A stretch of DNA of 64,000 nucleotides from DASSQJ01 sp963772645 (lineage in GTDB: Bacteria > Actinomycetota > Actinomycetes > Actinomycetales > Dermatophilaceae): positions 439,776 to 503,775 of the forward strand of contig CAVYYD010000015.1 in assembly GCA_963772645.1 (NCBI GenBank). Reading direction: 5' to 3'. The stretch's first letter is position 1; each line of letters opens with the position of its first letter. The position numbers and the translations under genes are program-made. The notes under the pieces were generated by a model that had not been told where the DNA came from, ran no database searches, and saw only the letters and a list, made by a program, of their open reading frames with translations. Shown one piece after another: positions 33,186 through 41,893 of this stretch.

Positions 33186-34679
33186 ATGACCAACCTCGCG
33201 ACCACCCTCACGACGACCGCCGCCGAGCACCCCGACCGGGACGCGCTGCGGGTGGGCGGGCAGGGCATCACGTACAGCCGGCTCCTCACGATGGCCTCCG
33301 CGGTGGCCGGCACGCTGCGCGCGCACGGGGTCGGGCCGGGCGACCGGGTCGCCGTCATCCTGCCCAACGTGCCCGCCTTCCCGGTCGTCTACTGGGGCGT
33401 CCTCCTCGCCGGCGGCATCGTGGTCCCGATGAACCCGCTGCTCAAGGCGGGCGAGATCGACTACTTCTTCACCGACTCCGGCGCCTCGGTCGCCTTCGTC
33501 TGGCCCGACTTCGCCGGCGAGGCGACCAAGGGCGCGCAGCGCTCCGGCACCCGCGTCGTCGACGTGCGGGCCGCTGGGCCCGACCGGCTTCGAGGGCGGC
33601 GACCCGGTCGGCGAGCCGACGCCGCGCGAGGACGACGACACCGCGATCATCCTCTACACCTCGGGGACGACCGGGCGCCCGAAGGGGGCGGAGCTGACCC
33701 ACCGCAACATCCACCTCAACGCGATGCGCTCGGCGACGGTGATCCAGGAGATCCGCTCCGACGACGTCGTCATGGGCTGCCTGCCCCTCTTCCACGTCTT
33801 CGGGCTCGTCGTCGGCCTCAACGCCGCGACGATCGCCGGGGCCTCCCTCGCCCTCATCCCCCGCTTCGACCCGGAGGCCGCGATCGAGGTCATCGAGAAG
33901 GAGCGGGTCACGGTGATGCAGGGCGTGCCGACGATGTACGCGGCGATCCTCAACCACCCGCGCAGCGACGGGATGGACGCCTCGAGCCTGCGGACCTGTG
34001 TCTCCGGCGGGCTCGGCGATGCCGCTCGAGGTGATGCGGGCCTTCGAGGACAAGCTCGGCTGCGTCGTCCTCGAGGGGTACGGCCTGTCCGAGACCTCCC
34101 CGGTCGCCTCGTTCAACATGCTCGACCGCGAGCGCAAGCCGGGCACCATCGGCGTGGCGATCCCCGGCTGCGAGATGCGCTGCGTCGACGAGGACGGCCA
34201 CGAGGTCCCGGTCGGTGCCGTGGGCGAGATCGCCATCCGCGGCGACAACGTCATGAAGGGGTACTGGAACAAGCCGGAGGAGACCGCGCTGGCCATCCCG
34301 GACGGCTGGTTCCGCACCGGCGACCTCGCGACGATGGACGAGGAGGGCTTCTTCACCATCGTCGACCGCAAGAAGGACATGATCCTGCGCGGGCGGGATG
34401 AACGTGTACCCCCGCGAGGTCGAGGAGGTGATCTACACCCACCCCGACGTCGTCGAGGTGGCGGTCGTCGGCGTGCCGGACGACCTCCTCGGCGAGCAGG
34501 TGGCCGCCGCAGTCACGCTGCGGGAGGGCTCGACGGCCACGCCCGAGGACATCATCGCCTTCACCCGGGAGCGGATCGCCGCCTACAAGTACCCCCGCAC
34601 CGTGTGGGTGGTCGACGCCCTGCCCAAGGGTCCGACCGGCAAGATCCTCCGCCGGGAGGTGCACGCTCCGGCAGAGTGA
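33186..34679 (+). CDS. Long-chain acyl-CoA synthetase / AMP-dependent ligase (frame-disrupted)
   Basis: An ANL-superfamily acyl-CoA ligase activating fatty acids with ATP and CoA. Blocks: MTNLATTLTTTAAEHPDRDA, IILYTSGTTGRPKGAELTHR (P-loop), LPLFHVFGLVVG, LEGYGLSETSPVASFN, GWFRTGDLATMDEEGFFTI, VDRKKDMI and the C-terminal Lys in PKGPTGKILRRE. Three one-base insertions (near 33575, 34015 and 34396) break the frame; removing them gives 496 residues. ATG 33186 has CCAGGAGC upstream. Its stop overlaps the GTG of the next gene. Confidence 0.87.
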
Positions 34680-35206
34680 GCACCGTGACGACCGACCCCC
34701 GTGAGCGTGACCCCCAGGACGACGCCGAGGTGAGCGACGACCCGGCGGCCCCCGCCGCCGGTGACGACACCCCGCCCGGGGAGCACCGACGCCCGGTGCC
34801 CGAGCGCGTCGTCCGGGCCGCGGACCGCTGGCGGCTCGTCGGCATCGCCCTCGACGTGCTGTGGACCGTGCTCCTCGCCGTCGTCGTGTGGTTCTGGGTG
34901 CGGGTCACCTGGTACCCCCACCCCGACGACGAGGTCCGCGGCTTCGTGCCGGTGCTCATGGCCCCGGCGGCCGTGGTGAGCACCCTGCTCGCCGGCTGGG
35001 CGCTCGCCTCGGCGTGGCGGCTCTACCGGCGCCGCCGCGCGGGCTGGGACGCGCCGGTCGTCCTCGGCGCGCTGGCCCTCGCGGTGTCGGTCTACTCCCT
35101 CGTCCCGTCGACCACCATCGTCCCGGAGATGGCCTGGCTCGGTGTGCTCGGCGTGGGCTCGGTCGTGGCCGGCGTGCTCGGCGAACGCACCTGGCGCCGC
35201 ATCTGA
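34676..35206 (+). CDS. Hypothetical four-helix membrane protein
   Basis: A 176-residue protein with an acidic, Pro/Asp-rich cytoplasmic N-terminus of about 55 residues, then four hydrophobic segments: LVGIALDVLWTVLLAVVVWF, VLMAPAAVVSTLLAGWALAS, PVVLGALALAVSVYSLV and MAWLGVLGVGSVVAGVL. I do not recognise the family. GTG 34676 overlaps the acyl-CoA ligase stop, so translational coupling is likely; GTG 34685 is an alternative. Its last 115 bp overlap the convergent EamA-type gene. Confidence 0.65.
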   Translation: MSTVTTDPRERDPQDDAEVSDDPAAPAAGDDTPPGEHRRPVPERVVRAADRWRLVGIALDVLWTVLLAVVVWFWVRVTWYPHPDDEVRGFVPVLMAPAAVVSTLLAGWALASAWRLYRRRRAGWDAPVVLGALALAVSVYSLVPSTTIVPEMAWLGVLGVGSVVAGVLGERTWRRI

Positions 35207-36132
35207 GGGGACCGCCGCTGCGGGCGGTTCACCACCCACGCCGCGGAGAGCACGACGGCGAAGCCGGCGAGCTGGGCCGCACCGAGGTGCTCGTCGAGGA
35301 CGAGGACGCCGAGGAGCACCGAGACGACGGGGATGAGGTAGGTGATCGTCGACGCGACCACCGGGCCGGCGCCCCGGACGACGTCGAACTGGAGCGTGTA
35401 CGCGAAGCCCGTGCCGACGACACCGAGCAGGAGCACGCTGGCCATCGGCGACCACGGGTGCGGGCCGGTGCCCCCGTAGGCCACCACGGCGGGCAGGCCG
35501 GCGGGCTGCAGCGCGCCCCACCCGAGCACGAGCGGCACCATGAGGACGAGCCCGGCCAGGAGGGTGGCCGCCGGCTGCGAGAGCCCCCCGAGGTCGGCCG
35601 CGGCGAGGAAGCGCCGGTTGTAGGTCCACCCGACGCCGTAGCAGGCTCCACCACCGAGCGCCATCGCGAAGCCGACGAGGTCGGGGCGGTCGGTGGCCGT
35701 CCACGGCTGCATGATCGTCACGACGCCCACGAATCCGATGCCGATCGCGGCGAGCCGCCGGCCGGTGGCCCGCTCCCCCGGCAGGACGGCGAGGACGGCG
35801 AGGACGGTGGCGATCGGGGTCGTCGCGTTCCCGATCCCGGCCAGGGCCGAGCTGACCCGGGTCTCGGAGAGGGCGAACAGGGTGAACGGCAGGGTGGCGA
35901 GGAGGAACCCGGTGACGAGCAGGTGGCCCCAGACCCGTCGGTCGGCCGGCAGCCGCCCGCCCCGGGCGTGCAGCAGCGCGGTGACGACGAGGGCACCGGC
36001 GAGGATCCGCAACGCGGCGATCTGCACCGGCGCCAGCGCCTCCAGCCCGACCTTCATGAGGAGGAAGCTGGACCCCCAGATGAGCACGATGCCGACGTAC
36101 TTGGCCTGCCAGGGGACGCGGGGCTGGGTCAC
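35092..36132 (-). CDS. EamA/DMT-family transporter
   Basis: A 346-residue drug/metabolite-type exporter with two EamA repeats and about ten transmembrane helices. Typical segments: KYVGIVLIWGSSFLLMKVGL, QIAALRILAGALVVTALL, SSALAGIGNATTPIATVLAV, GFVGVVTIMQP, GGGACYGVGWTYNRRFLA and TITYLIPVVSVLLGVLVLDE. After AWVVNRPQRRSP the last 35-40 residues are Ser/Thr/Pro-rich and lie antisense to the neighbouring membrane protein. GTG 36132 overlaps the MetE-like stop (GTGA), giving a coupled three-gene minus-strand unit with the genes at 36129 and 37142. Substrate unknown. Confidence 0.85.
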   Translation of the reverse strand: MTQPRVPWQAKYVGIVLIWGSSFLLMKVGLEALAPVQIAALRILAGALVVTALLHARGGRLPADRRVWGHLLVTGFLLATLPFTLFALSETRVSSALAGIGNATTPIATVLAVLAVLPGERATGRRLAAIGIGFVGVVTIMQPWTATDRPDLVGFAMALGGGACYGVGWTYNRRFLAAADLGGLSQPAATLLAGLVLMVPLVLGWGALQPAGLPAVVAYGGTGPHPWSPMASVLLLGVVGTGFAYTLQFDVVRGAGPVVASTITYLIPVVSVLLGVLVLDEHLGAAQLAGFAVVLSAAWVVNRPQRRSPQMRRQVRSPSTPATTEPTPSTPSQAISGTMVVDGTRE

Positions 36133-37145
36133 GGGTCGATCTCCTCGGTGAGCCGGCGCGCGGTGTCGAGCGCCGCCCGTTGAACGCGCCGGGCCCCCTC
36201 CGGCGTGAGGCCGGCGAGCCCGCAGGCCGGCGTGACGACGACCGCGGCGAGGGCGGCGGCAGCGACGCCGGCTCGCTCGAGCCCGCCGAGGAGGGTGGTG
36301 CGGGCCACGTCGTCGGTCGTCGTGCCGTCGGTGGCCAGGACACCGGCGTGGATGCCGGTGCCCGCCTCGAGGGTCGCCGCCACGGACTCCCAGCGGGCCG
36401 CCGAGGCCGCGGTGAGGTCGAGCGAGAGGGCGCCGGCGCCGACGGAGCGCAGCAGCGGCAGGGGCGCCCGGGGGTGGCAGCAGTGCAGCACGGTCGGCCC
36501 GTCGTGCCCGGCGAGCACGTCCCGCAGGCCGTCCGCGACCACCTGCCGGTCCACCGAACGGGCCCGGCCGTAGCCGGAGGCCGTCGGGAGCGTGCCCTCG
36601 AGCACCGCGGGAAGGGCCGGCTCGTCGAGCTGGAGCACGACCTCGGCACCGGGCACGAGGCGCCGTACGTCGGCCACGAACCCCGCCACGCCCTCGGCGA
36701 GCGAGGCCAGGAGGTCGGCGGTCGCCCCGACGTCGGTGAGGACGCGCTCCCCGCGGGTCAGCTCCAGCGTGGCGGCCAGCGTCCACGGCCCGCACGCCTG
36801 GACCTGGAGCGCGCCGGCGTACCCGTCGTAGGCCTCGGCGACCTCGTCGAGGTCCTCGCGGAGCAGGGCAGCGGTGCGGCCGGCGTCGTGCCCGGGCCGG
36901 TCCACCAGGCGCCAGCCGCTCGGCTGGAGGTCGACCGGCAGGTCGACGAGCAGCCCGGCGGCGCGTCCGACCAGGTCGGCGCCCGGGCCGCGGGCCGGTG
37001 TCTCGGGCAGGTACGGCAGCCCGAGGCCGTCGCCGTCGAGGAGCAGGTCGCGCACGGTGCGCACCGCCTCGCGGACCGAGGTGCCGGGCCAGGACCCGAC
37101 TCCGCCGGCGCGGACCACCCCCGCACCGCCGGCCGGGCCGGTCAC
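36129..37145 (-). CDS. Cobalamin-independent methionine synthase (MetE C-terminal)-like protein
   Basis: A 338-residue UROD/MetE-like TIM-barrel protein. Zinc-ligand candidates are His and Cys in TVLHCCHPRAP and Cys in VVVTPACGLAGLTPEG; VVLQLDEPALPAVLEGTLPT carries the substrate-side acids; the start resembles VGSWPGTSVREAVRTVRDLL. It is far shorter than full MetE (about 750) and lacks the N-terminal half, so it is a stand-alone MetE-like methyltransferase. The family is usually found between mnmA and ligA in Streptomyces and relatives; here the same order holds with inserts. GTG 37145 overlaps the upstream stop. Confidence 0.8.
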   Translation of the reverse strand: MTGPAGGAGVVRAGGVGSWPGTSVREAVRTVRDLLLDGDGLGLPYLPETPARGPGADLVGRAAGLLVDLPVDLQPSGWRLVDRPGHDAGRTAALLREDLDEVAEAYDGYAGALQVQACGPWTLAATLELTRGERVLTDVGATADLLASLAEGVAGFVADVRRLVPGAEVVLQLDEPALPAVLEGTLPTASGYGRARSVDRQVVADGLRDVLAGHDGPTVLHCCHPRAPLPLLRSVGAGALSLDLTAASAARWESVAATLEAGTGIHAGVLATDGTTTDDVARTTLLGGLERAGVAAAALAAVVVTPACGLAGLTPEGARRVQRAALDTARRLTEEIDP

Positions 37146-38056
37146 CGACCCCACCGCTCGACGAGGGCCGTCACCGACGCCGGGACCGGGGTCCCCGCCG
37201 TCACCGTCCACGGCGCCGGCTCGGGGGCCCCGGCCACCGTGCGGAACGGGACGACTCCGGTCCACGCCGGGGTCGGATCCTCCGGCTCGCCGGGGCCCCC
37301 CGAGCGCACCTTGAGCAGCCAGCGACCGTCGGTGATCGGCAGCGCCATCGCCAGGGTCGCCACCTCCTCGCGGCGGGTCGAGGGGCGCACCTCCCGGGTG
37401 CGACCGGGCAGCAGCCGGTCGGAGAGGACCGCCAGGGCGCGGGACCGCTCGTCGGCGTCGAGCGGGTGCAGCTCGCCGTGGAGGACCGCCGAGCGGTAGT
37501 TGGCCGAGGAGTCGAACGTCGACTCCGCGACGACGAGGCCGTCGAGGGCCAGGACGCTGAACGCGGCCGGCGCCCCCGCCGCGACCTGCCGCAGGGCCCC
37601 GGCTCCGGTCGAGCCGTGGAGCAGCAGCCGGTCGCGGTCCCGGGCGAAGAGCATGGGCACGACCCACGGGTGGCCGTCGACGACCGTGGACAGGGTGCCG
37701 GCGAGCACCTCGTCGAGGAGCGCGTCGAGCTCGGCCCGTCCGGCGCGCCCGCGCTCGGGCTTGCGCCGGAGCCGCTGCACCGACGGGTCCCGCCCGAGGT
37801 ACCCCGGACCGGGGCAGGTGCCGCCGCCGCTGACGCGGACCGTCGACGCGGGGTGCTGCCGCAGGGCGTCGCCGGTCCGGGTGGGACGCGGCATCAGCGC
37901 TCCGCCGCAGTTCGGGCACGCGCGGCCCAGGTGCTCGGCGCACCCGGCGCAGAACGTGCACTCCAGCGAGCACACGACGGCGCCGACGGCGTCCGGCGGC
38001 AGCGCCGCGTCGCAGCACTCGCAGCTGGGGCGCATCTCCAGTCCGGTCACGAGCAC
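37142..38056 (-). CDS. Fusion of DUF1272 zinc-ribbon and pyridoxamine-5'-phosphate-oxidase-like domain
   Basis: A 304-residue protein with two parts. Residues about 8-58 match DUF1272: CECCDAALPPDAVGAVVCSL, ECTFCAGC, then ACPNCGGAL, giving paired cysteines for zinc. Residues about 85-300 resemble the split-barrel FMN/PNPOx-like family (ELDALLDEVLAGTLSTVVDG, VVPMLFARDRDRLLLHGSTG, SANYRSAVLHGELHPLDADE). GTG 38056 is supported by GGGGGAT just upstream. It starts the coupled unit with the MetE-like and EamA genes. The single-frame join is clean. Likely an FMN- or heme-binding oxidoreductase; the true reaction is unknown. Confidence 0.75.
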   Translation of the reverse strand: MLVTGLEMRPSCECCDAALPPDAVGAVVCSLECTFCAGCAEHLGRACPNCGGALMPRPTRTGDALRQHPASTVRVSGGGTCPGPGYLGRDPSVQRLRRKPERGRAGRAELDALLDEVLAGTLSTVVDGHPWVVPMLFARDRDRLLLHGSTGAGALRQVAAGAPAAFSVLALDGLVVAESTFDSSANYRSAVLHGELHPLDADERSRALAVLSDRLLPGRTREVRPSTRREEVATLAMALPITDGRWLLKVRSGGPGEPEDPTPAWTGVVPFRTVAGAPEPAPWTVTAGTPVPASVTALVERWGR

Positions 38057-38127
38057 ATCATCCCCCGTGCGCCGACGAGGGCAGGGCCGGCCCCGCGACG
38101 GGGCCGGCGGCTGCGCCTACGCCTGCG

Positions 38128-39111
38128 TCAGAGGACGTCGTGGCCCGGGTGCGGCTCGCTCGGGATCGTGCCCAGGCGGCCGGCCTGGAAGTCCTCGAAG
38201 GCCTGGACGAGCTCGGCGCGGGTGTTCATCACGAACGGGCCGTACGCCGCGACCGGCTCGCGGATCGGGCGACCGCCGAGGACGTAGAGGTCCAGGCTCG
38301 GGCTGCGGCTCTCCTGGCTCTCGTCGGCACCCACCTCGACGACGTCGCCGCCACCGAGCACGGCCAGCTGTCCCATCCGCAGCGGTCGCCGGTCCGGGCC
38401 GACCGAGCCGCGCCCGTTGAGGGCGTAGACGAGGGCGTTGTACCCGGGGTTCCACGGCAGGCGGACCCGCGCCCCGGGGGCGACGGTCACGTGCAGCGCG
38501 GTGATCGGGGTATGGGTGACGCCGGGGCCCTGGTGGCCGTCGAGCTCGCCGGCGATGACGCGCACGAGGGCCCCGCCGTCGGGGCTGGAGAGCAGTGCCA
38601 CGTCGCCACCGCGGATGTCCTGGTAGCGGGGCGGCGACATCTTCTGGGTGCGCGGCAGGTTGACCCAGAGCTGGAGCCCGTGGAAGAGCCCGCCGCTGAC
38701 GACGAGCTCCTCCGGGGGCACCTCGATGTGGAGCAGGCCCGAGCCCGCCGTCATCCACTGGGTGTCGCCGTTGGTGATGACGCCACCCCCGCCGTTGGAG
38801 TCACGGTGCACGAAGGTCCCGTCGATGATGTAGGTGACCGTCTCGAAGCCCCGGTGCGGGTGCCACGCGGTGCCCTTCGGCTCGCCCGGGGCGTACTCGA
38901 CCTCGCCCATCTGGTCCATGTGGATGAACGGGTCGAGGGCGGCGAGGTCGACACCGGCGAAGGCCCGGCGGACGGGGAAACCCTCACCCTCGAACGCGGA
39001 CGGCGCGGTGGTGACCGAGCGGACCGGGCGCGAGACGGCACCGGTCGACGGCTCGGCGACCTTGGGCAGGGTCAGGACGTTCTCGACGGTCACGGCTGGC
39101 ATCTCGGTCAC
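38128..39111 (-). CDS. Pirin family protein
   Basis: A 327-residue bicupin. The N-terminal cupin has the metal ligands in GTAWHPHRGFETVTYIIDG and later HRDSNGGGGVI and GLLHIEVPP; the pirin C-terminal domain follows (ITALHVTVAPGARVRLPWNP). Pirins bind iron and some act as quercetinases or redox-linked regulators. GTG 39111 and ATG 39102 are both possible starts; GAGGAG lies 1 nt before the GTG and 10 nt before the ATG, so spacing favours the ATG. A MarR-type palindrome lies about 50 nt upstream. Separate from the mnmA unit. Confidence 0.86.
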   Translation of the reverse strand: MTEMPAVTVENVLTLPKVAEPSTGAVSRPVRSVTTAPSAFEGEGFPVRRAFAGVDLAALDPFIHMDQMGEVEYAPGEPKGTAWHPHRGFETVTYIIDGTFVHRDSNGGGGVITNGDTQWMTAGSGLLHIEVPPEELVVSGGLFHGLQLWVNLPRTQKMSPPRYQDIRGGDVALLSSPDGGALVRVIAGELDGHQGPGVTHTPITALHVTVAPGARVRLPWNPGYNALVYALNGRGSVGPDRRPLRMGQLAVLGGGDVVEVGADESQESRSPSLDLYVLGGRPIREPVAAYGPFVMNTRAELVQAFEDFQAGRLGTIPSEPHPGHDVL

Positions 39112-39159
39112 GCTCCTCGCTGGTCATCCTCCACGGCGGAGGGTCACGCGGTCCAACAC

Positions 39160-39177
39160 TAGTTGACTGTTCAACTA
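39160..39177. promoter_or_regulatory. AT-rich operator-like palindrome upstream of pirin
   Basis: TAGTTGA-ctgt-TCAACTA is a perfect 7-bp-arm inverted repeat and the most AT-rich stretch in the neighbourhood. It resembles MarR/OhrR-type operators in length and composition. On the minus strand it provides TTGAAC, a possible -35 for the pirin gene. No MarR gene is in the window, so the binding protein would be encoded elsewhere. Confidence 0.5.
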
Positions 39178-39208
39178 TTCCCCCGCCGCCCCGGGGTGCC
39201 GGGAGCGC

Positions 39209-40303
39209 TCAGGCGGCGCGCGAGGTGCCGGTGATCGTCGCCGACCCGACGACACGGGTCCCCTCGTAGAGAACCACCGACTGCCCCGGCGCGACCCCGC
39301 GCACCCGGCGGGCGAGCCGCACCGTGACCCGCGCGGCGTCCCCGGCGCCCTCGACCGCGGCGACCGCCGGCACCTCCTCGCCGTGCGCCCGCAGCTGGGC
39401 GCCGACCGCCACCTCGCCGACCGGCGGGGGGCCGCACCACCGCAGGTGCTCCCCGGCGACGACGTCGACGCCGAGCAGCCCGGCCACCCCGACGAGCACC
39501 CGGTTGCGGGGGGCGTCGACCTCGACGACGTAGCGCGGCTCCCCGTCGAGGCGCGAGCGGTCGATGCCCAGCCCGCGCCGCTGCCCCACCGTGAACCCGT
39601 AGGCGCCGGCGTGCTCGCCGACCACCTCGCCGGTCACCGCGTCGACGAGCTCACCCGGGCGCTCCCCCAGCCGTCGGGCCAGGAAGCCACGGGTGTCGCC
39701 GTCGGGGATGAAGCAGATGTCGTGGCTGTCGGGCTTGGCGGCCACCGAGAACCCCCGGGCCGCGGCCTCCTCGCGGACCTGCGGCTTCGTCGAGTCCCCG
39801 AGCGGGAAGTGGGCCCCGGCCAGCTGGTGCCGGTCGAGCACCCCGAGCACGTAGGACTGGTCCTTCGCCGCGTCCACGGCCCGGTGCAGCTCGCGGCCCC
39901 CGGGCCCGTCGACGACCCGCGCGTAGTGCCCGGTGGCCACGCCGTCGAAGCCGAGCGCGACCGCCTTGTCGAGCAGCCCCGCGAACTTGATCCGCTCGTT
40001 GCAGCGCAGGCACGGGTTCGGGGTCCGTCCGGAGGCGTACTCGGCGACGAAGTCCTCGACGACGTCTCGCTCGAACCGGGCCGAGAGGTCCCAGACGTAG
40101 AACGGGATGCCGAGCCGGTCGGCGACCCGCCGGGCGTCGCCGGCGTCCTCGAGGGTGCAGCAGCCGCGGGCCGACTCGCGCAGGGCCGCGGCGGACCGGG
40201 AGAGAGCCAGGTGCACCCCGACGACCTCGTGGCCGGCGTCGAGCATCCGGGCGGCGGCGACCGCGGAGTCCACCCCGCCGGACATCGCGGCGACGACCCG
40301 CAT
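39209..40303 (-). CDS. mnmA: tRNA-specific 2-thiouridylase
   Basis: Thiolates U34 of tRNA for Lys, Glu and Gln using sulfur relayed from a cysteine desulfurase. 364 residues. The PP-loop ATPase motif is AAMSGGVDSAVAA at the N-terminus; the catalytic cysteines are in NPCLRCNERIKF and DSHDICFIPDGD; the C-terminal beta-barrel includes GFTVGQRRGLGI and GQSVVLYEG. The ATG shares its A with the stop codon of the upstream cysteine desulfurase (TGATG), so the sulfur donor and user are cotranslated. Confidence 0.94.
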   Translation of the reverse strand: MRVVAAMSGGVDSAVAAARMLDAGHEVVGVHLALSRSAAALRESARGCCTLEDAGDARRVADRLGIPFYVWDLSARFERDVVEDFVAEYASGRTPNPCLRCNERIKFAGLLDKAVALGFDGVATGHYARVVDGPGGRELHRAVDAAKDQSYVLGVLDRHQLAGAHFPLGDSTKPQVREEAAARGFSVAAKPDSHDICFIPDGDTRGFLARRLGERPGELVDAVTGEVVGEHAGAYGFTVGQRRGLGIDRSRLDGEPRYVVEVDAPRNRVLVGVAGLLGVDVVAGEHLRWCGPPPVGEVAVGAQLRAHGEEVPAVAAVEGAGDAARVTVRLARRVRGVAPGQSVVLYEGTRVVGSATITGTSRAA

Positions 40304-41481
40304 CAGAGCGGACCGCCGGCCCGTCGGGCCCGCTCGACGACCGCGGGCAGGGCGGTGAGGAACGCGTCGACGTCGGCGTCGGTCGAGGTGTGGCCCAGGG
40401 AGAGGCGCAGTGCGCCGCGGGCCTGCGCCTCCGTGTGGCCCATGGCGAGCAGGACGTGGCTGGGCTGGGGGACCCCGGCCTGGCAGGCCGACCCGGTGCT
40501 GCACTCGACGCCCGCCGCGTCCAGGAGGTAGAGCAGGGAGTCGCCCTCGCACCCCGGCACGAGGAGGTGCGCGTTGCCGGGCAGGCGGCTGGTGCCGTCC
40601 CCCGCGGTCCAGCAGCCGCTGACGGTGATGCCGAGGTCGAGGGCGAGGGCGCCCTCGACGAGCCGGTCGCGCAGGGCGAGCACCCGCTTGGCCTCGACGT
40701 CGCGGGTCACCACCGTCTCCTCGAGGGCGACCGCGAAGGAGTGGATGCCGGCCGCGTCGAGGGTGCCGCTGCGCACCTGCCGCTCCTGTCCACCGCCGTG
40801 CGCGATCGGCACGAGCGGGGCGTCGCGCCGGGCGAGGAGCGCACCGACCCCGACCGGACCGCCGACCTTGTGGGCGCTCACCGTCATCAGGTCGGCGCCG
40901 CTGTCGTCGAAGCGGACCGGGAGGTGGGAGACGGCCTGGACGGCGTCGGTGTGGAAGGGGACTCCGTGCTCGCGGGCCACGGCGGCGAGCTCGGCGACCG
41001 GCTGGACGGTCCCGACCTCGTTGTTCGCCCACATGACGCTCGCGACGGCGACCCCACCCGGCTCGAGCGCGGCACGCAGGGAGTCGACCGCGACGTGCCC
41101 GCACCGGTCGGCCTCGAGCCACGTCACCGGGACCCCGCGGGACTCCTCGAGGTACTGCACCGGGTCCAGGACCGCATGGTGCTCGATGCTGCTCGTGACG
41201 ATCCCGGTCAGCGCGGGGTCGGCGGCCCGGCGGCCGAGCCAGGTCCCCTTGAGCGCGAGGTTGTCCGCCTCGGTACCACCGGAGGTGAAGACGACCTCGG
41301 AGGGCCGGGCGCCGAGCACCGTGGCGATCCGCTCGCGGGCCTCCTCGACGACGGCGCGTGCGGCCCTGCCGGAGGTGTGCAGCGAGGAGGGGTTGCCGAC
41401 CTTCGCCGACTGCTCGACGAGCGCCTCGAGCGCCGCGGGCAGCATGGGCGTCGTCGCCGCGTGGTCGAGGTAGGCAGTCAC
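40303..41481 (-). CDS. Cysteine desulfurase (NifS/IscS family)
   Basis: A 392-residue PLP enzyme that removes sulfur from cysteine. YLDHAATTPM is the N-terminal hallmark, FTSGGTEADNLALKG and ASVMWANNEVGTVQP are cofactor blocks, the PLP lysine is in VSAHKVGGPVGVG, and the persulfide Cys is in VECSTGSACQAG. GTG 41481 is chosen because TAGACT (41490-41495) lies 8 nt upstream, fitting a leaderless transcript. It directly precedes mnmA with a one-base overlap, so its main role here is probably tRNA thiolation. Confidence 0.92.
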   Translation of the reverse strand: MTAYLDHAATTPMLPAALEALVEQSAKVGNPSSLHTSGRAARAVVEEARERIATVLGARPSEVVFTSGGTEADNLALKGTWLGRRAADPALTGIVTSSIEHHAVLDPVQYLEESRGVPVTWLEADRCGHVAVDSLRAALEPGGVAVASVMWANNEVGTVQPVAELAAVAREHGVPFHTDAVQAVSHLPVRFDDSGADLMTVSAHKVGGPVGVGALLARRDAPLVPIAHGGGQERQVRSGTLDAAGIHSFAVALEETVVTRDVEAKRVLALRDRLVEGALALDLGITVSGCWTAGDGTSRLPGNAHLLVPGCEGDSLLYLLDAAGVECSTGSACQAGVPQPSHVLLAMGHTEAQARGALRLSLGHTSTDADVDAFLTALPAVVERARRAGGPL

Positions 41482-41527
41482 GAGGACCGAGTCTACGTTT
41501 CCCGAGCGGGACTCCCGGCCCGCGCAC

Positions 41528-41791
41528 TCAGCCCGGGAACAGGCAGAAACGGGTGCCCGGCGGGGTCGGCCAGCACGTGGAGCGGCTCGTCGGGATCGTC
41601 GACGAGCAGGTCGAGGTGCAGCCGCATCGGCACCTCGAGCGAGGGCCACGTGGTGGGGGTCGGCTCGGGCACCTGCTGGAAGGGCAGGCGCCGGGTCCGT
41701 GGGTCAGCCCGAGCGGCTCGCGGTAGAACTCGGCCAGCCCGCGCACGTCGGTGCCGTCGAGGACGGTGTGCAGCAGGCGCGGTGACGGCAT
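41528..41791 (-). pseudogene. Degenerate VOC/glyoxalase-like protein
   Basis: From ATG 41791 the frame reads PRLLHTVLDGTDVRGLAEFY, which is the start of a VOC-superfamily domain, then becomes Arg/Pro/Ser-rich. The neighbouring frame carries the missing middle (LPFQQVPEPTPTTWPSLEVP and MRLHLDLLVDDPDEPLHVLA, DPAGHPF) and the original frame ends FCLFPG. Besides these shifts the protein appears to lack two internal stretches that VOC relatives usually have, one before FQQV and one between LDLLV and DDPDEP. It therefore looks like decay rather than only sequence error. Confidence 0.55.
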
Positions 41792-41893
41792 CGGCTTCCC
41801 CTCTGGTCGCCACCGACCCTAGCTCCGCGGCCTCCTCGCAAGCGCCCGCCCAGAGCACACCTCCCCCACACGGTCGCGCGGGAGGCGCGGGGG

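Noticed and set aside
20900..34400. Interpretation as a degraded genomic island or mass pseudogenisation
   Set aside because: Genes are core and essential, composition matches neighbours, and corrected lengths are normal.
39160..39180. A plus-strand promoter using TTGACT in the pirin palindrome
   Set aside because: No plus-strand gene follows; mnmA and the cysteine desulfurase are on the minus strand.
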